The position numbers were made by a program, and so were the translations under genes. 64,000 nt of DNA from Tulasnella sp. 424. Lineage: Eukaryota; Basidiomycota; Agaricomycetes; Cantharellales; Tulasnellaceae. Numbering within the stretch: position 1 is the stretch's first letter; each line of letters opens with the position of its first letter. Location: positions 1-64,000 of the forward strand of contig WSUB01000021.1 in the NCBI GenBank assembly GCA_019633425.1, given 5' to 3'. This document shows positions 55,490 to 64,000 of this stretch, piece after piece. The notes under the pieces are model-generated. The model saw only the letters and a list, made by a program, of their open reading frames with translations, did no database searches and was not told the origin of the DNA.

Positions 55490-58400
55490 TTAATCCAACT
55501 CCATCCTTCCTTCGTCGCGGACGTTCTTTCGGGGTATCATGAAATTTTGGAACGGGTCAACTGATATCGAGTATTGGCCGTGATGCTTTCCCTTCAACTC
55601 GGCCAGAGTCCTAAATGCCACGACAAATGCGTATTCCAAGCTACCCTTCCGCCTCCCATTTGCAGCAGCAGTTCGTCGAGCGTGGTCGTGGGCATGGTGG
55701 TACGCGTAAGACGCCATCACCCTCCTTGCCTCATCCTCGCTGAAGTAAACGAGGCGATCAATTCCGTCAAATCCGTTCCAAAACTCGTCCGCAATCTCCC
55801 TCTTCTTCTGAATTTGTGTCTTTTTGGGAAGTTGGAAGAAGTCGGACGTATCGGGGCCCGTGGAATCTTGGGATGTTGACGAATTGGTTCGAACAAGCCG
55901 AATGCTGCCTTGGGACGAACGGACAGCTCGCTGCTCTGTGAATAGCCTCGCCCAGGACTTCCGATTCCCCTCCACAAATCTCTTCAGCCGCTCAAGCTCG
56001 TCCCACATTCCATCCTGCCCTGTACCTTTCAGCCGCCTCGCCCTCCTATCGGCTTGGTCCACTGGAGCGACGAGCGCCGGGTCGCAGTCTGTGTCCGCAT
56101 CTTCGTCGAGCTTGTCAATAAGGTCAAGGTATCGCTTTTCTTGATCTCGAGCGAATGGATTTAGGGCGTCAAGCACAAAGGGCCCGAGATGCGAAGGACG
56201 TTGCGGTTCCTTCTTCTTGCCTTCATCGCCGGGTTTCCGTAAACACGCGGGTTGATTCCATTTTCTGAAGTGACTTGAATCGTTTTCCCATACATCTTTT
56301 AAGACGTGGATGCCGGACTTCTCGGCATCGAGCTCGTTGGAGAACCTTGAAAAGTATCTATTAGACGACAATTCGCAGGAAGCTAAAGGGAACGCACATG
56401 TAGCTCAGATAGTGGGTCATATCTGAGTCATACCCTGGATGGAAGAACGAACGATAAGCGCAAAGCTTTGTATGTGACGCGAGCCGACTTACCGTAGATG
56501 TAGGTGGAGATATCAGTCATAGTGGAGTAACGGCCATAGTACTTCTCCCTCGTCACAGGCTCCAACAAGATTAACTGTAGCTCACGGAGCTGTTCGGCCT
56601 CGTTCAAAGAAGAAAGACCGGCCAGCACCTCGCCACCACGGCATGCAACCGTCTCCACATACCCACCAAACCCCTCGGGCGGGTCGGCAAAGTTGAGGCT
56701 GGAATTTTTGAACATTGTCACAAGGCGAGGTTCGGTGATCATATGTATCGTATCACCGTCATAGTCGCCACCAGCGAGGATTGAGGCCCCTGACCTCTCG
56801 CCAAGAGTGGAAAAGAGAAGGACATCCGTGAAATTCCGCAGCTTTGGATAATCGACTGCCCTGACGAGACGACCGTCGCTAGGGGTCCGGATGGGATAAC
56901 GGAATATCTGAGACAAGCAAGGACGTGAGGAGAAAGGCCACCGCACGATGTCAAAAAACCCACGTACAATCATATCACCGCGAGCGATTCCGTCGGCCAT
57001 GACAGGGTCGTCGACCAAACCGCACTGTTGAGATGATCGAAAGAAGACCTCCCCAGGCTTGAGGGTGCCCGAAAAGTCTCAAGGAAAAGCAAATTAGTCG
57101 GATACGACCAGGATATACTAAAAGATCACCGTACCAGGTGCCGCAAAGGCTTCCGCCGAGCGCTTTACCGGGATGTGACAGCCTTGAATCATTCGCTTGA
57201 CCTCTATCTTGAGATATGACTTCATCATAGAAGCCAAGTAGGCGCATTTGGATGGGGTAAATCCGGCTTGGAACGTTTCGACGATTTGCTCTGCCAGTTC
57301 CGTTGGCCAGCCTGAGTTTGGATCGGGACCGGTGTTCGAGTCGTCAAGGTCGACCGGCGATCCAAAGTCGTCGGACGTCCACGACGATTCGTCAGTTTCC
57401 TCTGTGTCACGGAAATTGCCAAATATTCGCTCGAAGACCTTTGCATAGCGTCCTTTTCGGATGTGACCGACGCCACCCTTGTTGAAGACCAGGTCCCACA
57501 TGCTGACCGCATCGTCAGTTTTCCACTCCTCAAAAAGGTGATCGATAGTCTCCTTCAGGCTTTCCTGAAGGAGTTCCGAGAAGACGGTGTGGGGGACGCC
57601 GTTGTGAGCGAAATTTGTGATCGGTTGGGCAGAGAGTCGAGCCGGAGTCTTGACTTGCCCTATGCGCAAAAGATCGAAGATACGCCTTGATGGGTCTCTA
57701 TCGAGCTCTTCTGGAGTGTATCGGATTTTGACTTGCGAAGCCGATATCCATATGCGGGGAGAATCCGTCTGGTCGTCGTCATCGAGGATCCAAAGACCCT
57801 TGGCCCCCGCGATTCGGCCTTGTAGAGCGGTTGGCATGGTTTGCAGTCCCTTCTGTTTCTGAATTAACCTTAACGCAGCACGATTCATCCGGCCACACCC
57901 GTCCGTCATGATGTGTTTGCTTTCTAATGAGCCGGTCCTTTGGTCCGAGACTGGAGACGATCTCAGCAAGAGTTAGACCGAGATCGAAGTTTAGAGCGTA
58001 CCGATATCAGCAATAAATTCCATGTTTTCGCTGGAGAAGAGGAGGACCGGCTGAGAAGTGGACAGGCCCAGCGTGAAGCGTGCGCTCCATTTGCTGATGA
58101 TCTGAGGGCATGTTGATCGTTAGACCGCGGAAACGGTGGCGTCATTTTCACCTTACCTGGTGCGCATTTTGCTCGAGCGGGTTGAACCAATCGAGGAAGT
58201 CGAGGAAGGACGATCTTCTCGAATCGCCAAATTCTGGCCTCGGCACTCTTCCGACATTTTCGTCCGTTTCTACGAGGCGCACTGTACCATCGTGGGTTGA
58301 GAACGCACGGAAAATTCGCCCATGAAGGAGGAACGGCTTGAGGAGCTCTTCTTGAAGCGAGTCGCGTTCCGCTTGGGATCGCAGCTCCGGAATTTTTAGC

Positions 58401-60390
58401 TGGATGAATCTTCTGGATCCAAATTTCCGAGCGAAGCGGCAGGATTTGCCCCGCATTTCTTGTTGATGGAGGCGAATAGCCCAGCGGACTTTTGGAGATC
58501 GGTTTGCCCCGCTGCACATGGATTTCCGGGGTTCGTCTACACCCAAGTTCACCATGACCGCTCTCTGTTCTACCCGACCACCCCACCAAGTCCCCATGGC
58601 CAGCTCCGTATCGTCCTCAGATGATGGTGACAGCCCAAGCGTCTCATATGTGCCTTTGTCCAAGGCTGCTTCCTCCCTGTCCAGCTCAACATATGGATTT
58701 CGCCCCTGCGTCAGAAGCCCAGAAGCCCGCCGACGCACACGGTCGAATAGGACACTCAACACCTTCGGTCCCACAACAGAGTTCGTGCCTGAGAGAGCTT
58801 GAACCTTTTTTTCTGAGATGTCTTCCCACTTCAATTTCCTATTAGACTCAGGCTTGGAAAGCAGGACCGCGATCTGCCACTGCGCGGACCACGGTACGCC
58901 GTGTTTATCGAACCAGGCGGCGTGTTTTTCGGAGTGCGCAATGACAAAACAGTGCGTCGGGGCGAGGTCTGCATGAGATCGAAAACGCAATTCAGCGTTG
59001 GAACAAATCAGCTCAGAATAAGACAAGGGACAAACCTTTCAGTGACGAGGGTGTGCGCCGACGGGAGGAAGTGGAATCGTCCCAGACAGGGATGCCTAGT
59101 TTGAAGCGAGGAGGGGGTTTGAGTGTGCTTGCTTGAGTTAGGGAGTCTTCGTACTCGATGGTGTCCGCGCTGCTCGTTGTAGTACCGCTTGCATCCGTGG
59201 CAGCGGAAAATGAGGAGTTGAGGCTTTCTACGTTCGTTTCGTCAATCTCCGTCTCGGCTATTGACATCCCATCGTCCTCATCCATAGGATCTGATAATAT
59301 ATGAAAAGTCAGGTAGAATAGCTCTATAAAGTGAGGGAGGGCATACCTCCATCAACTTGGAGAGAAAGAAGAAACCGGAGATGTAGCCTGCTCAATCTCG
59401 GCCCAGTCCAAGTAATAGGAGAGCTCACCTTCTCCCTGATCAGATTTTTGCTGAACTAAATGACTCAGTCAGTTTGAGCGCCAGGGTGAGATAATACCAC
59501 AGTACTTACGTCTTGCCAACGCTTCCACCGATAACTGCGACATTGCTGCTTCGAGGGTAGGATCAACGTATAGCTCTTCTTCCTGCTCATCCTGTGATTT
59601 TTCATTACAATTAACGTAGCGAGACGTGAGAGCTGGTTGATATGAACCCACGTGCGGCGGAGGCTCCGGTGTCTGGGGACGTTCTTCATCGTCGTCGAAG
59701 TTCGACTCCGCCGACCGCCAGGACCCTGCGTCCGACGACGCGGAGTCGTCGGAGTCTGGATCGACATGCATGTCACCGGGACCGTCGACATCCACCTGGG
59801 TCGCAATCGGCTCATTGGATACTTGTTTGCTTGGATTGAATGCGTAAGACGTCGAGGATGAAGTTGAAGGACTATCGTTGAAGATTTCCATCGGGTAAAG
59901 TTTGCCTCTTGCGTTGTTCGACTCTGCAGTTGAGCCTTGTAGCATTTGATCAACGTCAGGTAAAGTAGAGCGCTCAAGTGACTTACGATTTGGAGAGGGG
60001 TCACTCATTGTAATATTGCTTTTAAGAGAGCACTGAAGAGAGAACGAGACGGTCGAGGGGTGAGTGGAAGAAGGACTTGAAAGGGAGAAGCAGGAGACGA
60101 GGAGAAGTGAGATTAGGCGTGTAGAAGTAGCGGATGTGAGGTGTGAGTGAGAGGACCTGAAGGTGGGCTCAGGTAGGCAAGAGAAGGATCAAAGTATGGG
60201 AAAGTTCAACCGCACGCGTTGTTTGTCCTCGCTGATCCTTCCATATATGGCAATCCATCAAATCACAACCTACAGGGCGGCTTCACACCCAAAACCCACC
60301 CTTCGGCATTCTTTCGAACTGCATTCAATGACATTCATGACAGGAACGTTGAGAGCCATAAGGGAGAACCGGCTTCAAGTCGCATTTGAC
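55051..60390 (-). repeat. Tandem duplication unit 2 (RdRP copy 2 with flanks)
   Basis: Same order as unit 1: 3' flank starting AGGTCCAGGAACCGACGGCG, RdRP gene, 5' flank with GTTGTTTGTCCTCGCTG and TATGGCAATCCATCAAATCA shared with unit 1, ending near CGGCTTCAAGTCGCATTTGA. Unlike unit 3 it has no NAA30 or cyclophilin remnant to its left. Confidence 0.75.
55490..60008 (-). CDS. Cellular RNA-dependent RNA polymerase, copy 2 (QDE-1/Rdp1 family)
   Basis: Paralogue of the neighbouring copies, complete in the window. Starts MSDPSPN (ATG 60008); the first intron (GTAAGT…ACAAG, 51 nt) is a multiple of three, so the frame is open whether spliced or not. An acidic N-terminal region (SDAGSWRSAESNFDDDEERP) is followed by HCFVIAHSEKHAAWFDKHGV, SCRFARKFGSRRFIQLKIPE, MTDGCGRMNRAALRLIQKQK, GVPHTVFSELLQESLKETID, KGGVGHIRKGRYAKVFERIF, CHIPVKRSAEAFAAPG and the catalytic ASILAGGDYDGDTIHMITEP (DYDGD at 56752-56766, all three Asp kept). 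The C-terminal helical domain (KKTQIQKKREIADEFWNGFD) ends EGRMELD at 55490. No disabling lesion seen, so this is the best candidate for a functional enzyme in the array. Confidence 0.9.
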
Positions 60391-61019
60391 CTCTGCACGG
60401 TGACTACCTTTCTTCCTTAGCACTGTGTGAACGACCGTGCATATCAGCATCCGAAGACTTTATGCTCAGTTTTGGCCATGTAACCCGGCATTTAACGTCG
60501 AGGTTTACAGCTTCTTCGGGGGCAGCTTATCGGTAAAGGGTTCACTCGCCTCGATGGTTTCGGACATCGCCGAGGCGTTTGACTCCTCGCCTCTCCACCA
60601 TTTCAGAAACTCGCCATCGATATATAGTTGACACCCACGTGGAGCGAGTTAGGAGATCGCCGTCGAGCAAGGATAAAATGGATGGCAGTTTCAAGGTAAC
60701 CGAGCCCTAATGCCTCCCGAGGCTTGTCGTGGGACAACAGTCAAAGTGCTATGATCCCGCGGCCGTGTGATCCTCGGAGAGCGGCGCGGAGCTCCAGAAG
60801 AGGACTGGAGGTGCACACTGCAATTGGTGTTATGGGTTGTGCCATTGGCCTGTGACCGAGTCGCATGCATCTGGGAATAGAAATCTCCCACAATAGCGCG
60901 CCGAGTGGATTTATCATCCAAGAATTGCATTTAGTATACCGTAGGCTCTAAGGATACCGAAATAGTGGGCGCTAAGACGGGTAGTTAGAGGTCACACTAC
61001 ATTGAGCCCTAAAAATATA
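60009..61019. other. RdRP copy 2 promoter plus unique spacer
   Basis: 60009-60390 is the 5' flank shared with RdRP copy 1. 60391-61019 is unlike any other part of the window. It has short open frames on both strands at 60.43-60.63 kb with ordinary amino-acid composition, but no family is recognised. The right edge meets the truncated cyclophilin copy. Confidence 0.45.
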
Positions 61020-61293
61020 TATCTTTTCGCCCTGACAAAACGAGAATTCGAACTACAAACTGCGACATTCCAAGCCTGGTCTCTTCTCGATGACCAACGC
61101 TGGTCCCAACACCAACGGTTCACAATTCTTCATCACCACCGTTGTCAATTTATGGCCCAATGGCAAGCACGTCGTATTTGGTGAGCTCGTTGTTGTGGGT
61201 ATGGATCTTCTTCAAGTTAAGGAAATCGAAGGGCAAGGATCTGCCAATAACAAGGCTACTATCACCATCGTGGAATGCGGTACCGTTGAGTAA
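61020..61293 (+). pseudogene. Truncated cyclophilin copy (last exon only)
   Basis: Matches the last exon of the intact cyclophilin at 48.04-48.29 kb: [20 protein letters not shown], then [20 protein letters not shown], ending at TAA 61291-61293. Everything upstream (catalytic FHRVIPDF half, earlier exons and promoter) is missing; the homology starts abruptly at about 61020 inside the exon. The remaining frame is open, but the protein would lack half of the fold. It marks the left edge of the duplicated cyclophilin-NAA30-RdRP block. Confidence 0.88.
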
Positions 61294-61499
61294 ACTAGGC
61301 CCAATGGTTTCTTGTAGTATATCTTTGTTGTGGCTCTAGTATACAAATGAACCGAGCATCGCTTGGCGACTAGTGCGAACGCAAAGTGATAATAGGAAAG
61401 CCCATCATCCACCAACATACATTTGCCACAACTTTCAACGGTCCACATAAGAAACCCAGACCACAATCCAGCAAAACGAGTAGAGTATCAGTAACTCGA

Positions 61500-62130
61500 A
61501 GCTTTTCAACTGTCCATCTCCTTTCAATCCGTGGAGGACGTTTCACTCGCGGATCTTAGATAAGGCGTTTAGCGACAGCGGCGTAACTGTCAAATTCCGA
61601 CTCCAGAGTGACCTGCAAATGCTCCAAGATGTTCAGCCATTCATCTTTTGAACGCTGTAGAGCCATGCCTCTTCCGCGCCATTAAGCTGCCTTGATTGGA
61701 CCATTCTCCTGTCGAGTTTTGGGCCCTTCAATCTCGACGGTGCATGCGGTAACACGTGAATCCCTGCCTGCCCGATAGGCACCCTCACTTTTGAAACCTC
61801 TTGTGAACGCAATAGTGGACTTCTTGTTCGATAGGATCACTCCGACAGGTCTCGTGGCCTGGTTACAACGGACTTGAGTTGCATACAATCCCGTTGTAAC
61901 ATGTAACCGAGCGGCTTACATTGTATTCGATATTGGGCATGGTGTGTCAAGGGAGAAACCCGTCCTCCCACAGCGCCGGCAGTTGACGACGACGCACCAT
62001 CGAAGGAAATACCGGTACGTGTAGATAACGCACGGCTCACTTATTTTGCTCTGGACCAACTCCATTATATCAGGAGGTCACCCTCCGTAGTATTATGTCT
62101 GTAAATAATCTGGTCTGGGTATTCGGCCTT
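61500..62130 (-). pseudogene. NAA30 pseudogene (duplicate of the gene at 48.5-49.3 kb)
   Basis: Aligns in order with NAA30: at 62130-62100 the AEYPDQIIYR start, at 62.0 kb IYTYRYFL, and at 61.67 kb the LNGAEE exon end with its GC splice site. Lesions: the start codon is AAG (plus strand CTT at 62128-62130 instead of CAT), one base is missing at about 62071-62080 causing a frameshift and early stop, 3 bases are lost before the first intron, and about 140 bp of the coding 3' end is deleted near 61.55 kb. It cannot make NAA30. Confidence 0.88.
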
Positions 62131-62566
62131 CGAGAGCTAACGATGTCGTCAAGGAAAAGAGGGAGGAGTCTAGGTCCAGGAACAGGCGACGAACGGAAGT
62201 TTATACCTTAAATATGTCTTAACAGAGGTTGTGAAGCAAGCGAGCTGGCGGAGCAGGCTGGGGCGAGATAGTAGTGAACGTCACAGATTGGGTGGTCTCA
62301 ATCTCCCGCTGAGATAATTCCCAGTCCAGAAGGATTCTCAGCGGGATGTCTCCGGAGAAGAGCATCTCTCGCGCATCTTTCAGCGGCCTGGTGGACTAAG
62401 CTCATAAGAGCTTTGTTTATGTTCGCATAGGAGGTAGTCGGCGACTGTTGGGGTTGGTGGAGCTCGCGCGACGGCGGCGCTAACGGAACCATGGGTCACA
62501 CATTGCTCACGGAGAAAGATTCAATTCAACCGACAAAAGACTGCAGAAAATACAAAGTAGAGTACA
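62131..62566. other. Spacer with left part of duplication unit 3
   Basis: Equivalent to 49341-49796: the NAA30 5' flank joined to the RdRP 3' flank, with TCTAGGTCCAGGAAC and CTCAGCGGGATGTCTCCGGA-type sequence shared with units 1 and 2. No separate gene. Confidence 0.6.
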
Positions 62567-64000
62567 TTAGTTCAACCCGATGCGCCCTTCGTCGCGGACG
62601 CTCCTTCGTGGTACCATTAAATCATGGAAGAGGTCAACAGGTGTCGAGTGATGCTTCCTCTTCAACTCGGCCAAAATCTTGAATGCGACCACGAAGGCGT
62701 ACTCTAGGCTCCCCTTCGGCCTCCCGTTTGCAGCGGCAGATCGTTGAGCTTTCTCGTGCGCGTGATGGTACGCATAGGAGGTCATTACCCTCCTTGCCTC
62801 ATCCTCACTAAAGTAAACGAGACGATCGAGTCCGTCAAATCCATTCCAAAACTCATCCGCAATCTCTCTCTTCTTCTGTATTTGGGTCTTTTTGGGAAGC
62901 TGGAAAAAGTCGGACGCATCGGATGTGGTAGAATCGTGGGATGTTGACGAACTCGTTCGGGCCAGTCGAATGCTGCTTTGAGATGAACGGACGCCTCGCT
63001 GCTCTGTGAAGAGTTTTGCCCAAGACTTTCGGTTCCCCTCTACAAATCTCTTCAGCCGCTCAAGCTCGTACCACATTCCATCCTGCCCTGTAGCTTTAAG
63101 TCGCATCGCCCGCATATCTGCTTGGTCCACTGGGGCGACGAGCGCGGGGTCGCAGTTTGTATCTGCGTCTTCGTCGAGCTTGTCAATGAGGTCGAGGTAC
63201 CGCTTCTCTTGATCTCGAGCGAATGGATTGAGGGCATCAAGTACGAAGGGGCCCAGATGCCAAGGACGTCGTGGTTCCTTCTTCCTGCCTTCGTCGCCGG
63301 GTTTCCGTAGACACGCAGGTAGATTCCACTCCCTGAAGTGACTTGAATCCTTGTCCCATACCGCTTTTAAGACGTGGGTGCCCGATTTCTCGGCGTCGAG
63401 CTCGTTGGAGAACCTTGGAAAGCATCTATTAGATTACAACTCGCATGAATCTTACGGGAACGCACATGTAACTCAGATAGTGGGTCATATCTGAGTTATA
63501 GCTTGGATGGAAGAACGAACGATAAGCGTAAAGCTTTGTATGCGACGTGAGCCGACCTACCGTAGATGTATGTGGAGATATCAGTCAGAGTGGAGTAACG
63601 ACCATAGTACGCCTCCCTTGTCACAGGTTCCAACAAAATCATCTGCAGTTCACGGAGGTGCTCTACCTCGTTCAAAGAGGAGAGAGCGTCCAGCACCTCG
63701 CGACCGCGACATGTTGTCCTCTCCAAACACTCATCAAATCCCTCGGGTGGATTGGCAAACTTCAGGCTGGAATTCTTGAATGCCTTCACAATGCGAGGCT
63801 CGGTGATCATATGAATGGTATCACCGTCATAGTTGCCACCGGCGAGGATGGAGGCCCCTGACCTCTCACCGTGGATGGAAAAGAGAAGTACGTCGGTGAA
63901 ATTTCGCAGCGCTGGATAATCGACAGCCTTGACGAGCCGACCGTCGCTTGGGGTCCTGACGGGATAGCGGAATATCTGAGACAAATAAGTACATGAGACA
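62567..64000 (-). CDS. Cellular RNA-dependent RNA polymerase, copy 3, partial, with mutated catalytic motif
   Basis: The C-terminal part of a third paralogue, truncated by the window end. It reads IFRYPVRTPSDGRLVKAVDY, ASILAGGNYDGDTIHMITEP, VTREAYYGRYSTLTDISTYI, then FSNELDAEKSGTHVLKAVWD, FVLDALNPFARDQEKRYLDL, KKTQIQKKREIADEFWNGFD and the end EGRIGLN at 62567. All visible exons stay open. The catalytic DYDGD of copies 1 and 2 is NYDGD here (63820-63834; Asn codon at 63832-63834), replacing the first of the three metal-binding Asp. If not a sequencing error, the enzyme is expected to be inactive or strongly impaired. The rest of the gene lies beyond 64000. Confidence 0.85.

Noticed and set aside
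62567..64000. RIP-like hypermutation of RdRP copy 3
   Set aside because: Although the catalytic change is a CpG transition, nearby differences include transversions (for example Arg to Met codons AGG to ATG), so a general RIP pattern is not supported.

Overview
This window is nuclear DNA from a filamentous fungus, most likely an Agaricomycotina basidiomycete. Genes are packed and full of roughly 50-65 nt GT-AG introns, and families typical of these fungi are present: velvet regulator, Kar5, RNA-dependent RNA polymerase (RdRP), LaeA-type methyltransferase, RING-ankyrin protein. The species is not identifiable by eye. All products were inferred from motifs read in spliced exons; gene spans run from start codon to stop codon and include introns.

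Left part (1-44 kb), mostly housekeeping and regulatory genes in alternating convergent and divergent pairs. In order: the tail of a Ty1/copia retrotransposon (+), DIS3/RRP44 (-), KAR5 (+), a family X DNA polymerase (-), a SAM methyltransferase (+), a long-chain acyl-CoA synthetase (-), a large BEACH-WD40 protein (+), a RecQ helicase (-), a MYND zinc-finger protein (+), an RBR E3 ligase (-), an intronless Ser/Pro-rich protein (+), guanine deaminase (-), a velvet protein with a very long Q/P-rich tail (-) and a RING-ankyrin protein (-). A poorly coding stretch of about 3.3 kb (44.2-47.5 kb) follows.

Right part (47.5-64 kb), a locally duplicated block. An intact cyclophilin (+) and an intact NatC catalytic subunit NAA30 (-) are followed by three head-to-tail cellular RdRP genes (QDE-1-like, all -). 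Between RdRP copies 2 and 3 lie a truncated cyclophilin copy and a broken NAA30 copy. A cyclophilin-NAA30-RdRP module therefore appears to have been duplicated, plus an RdRP-only unit. Copies 1 and 2 keep the catalytic DYDGD motif. Copy 3, which runs off the window, reads NYDGD, a loss of the first metal-binding Asp. RdRP copy 1 also carries a 100-N gap flanked by an identical 77-bp sequence, which looks like an assembly artefact.

The most noteworthy biology is this expanding RdRP array with one probably catalysis-dead member, in the same window as a RecQ helicase (the QDE-1/QDE-3 pair is required for quelling in Neurospora). Smaller points are a GC-AG intron in NAA30, a 10-nt microexon in cyclophilin, and an alternating CG tract at a splice site of the velvet gene.
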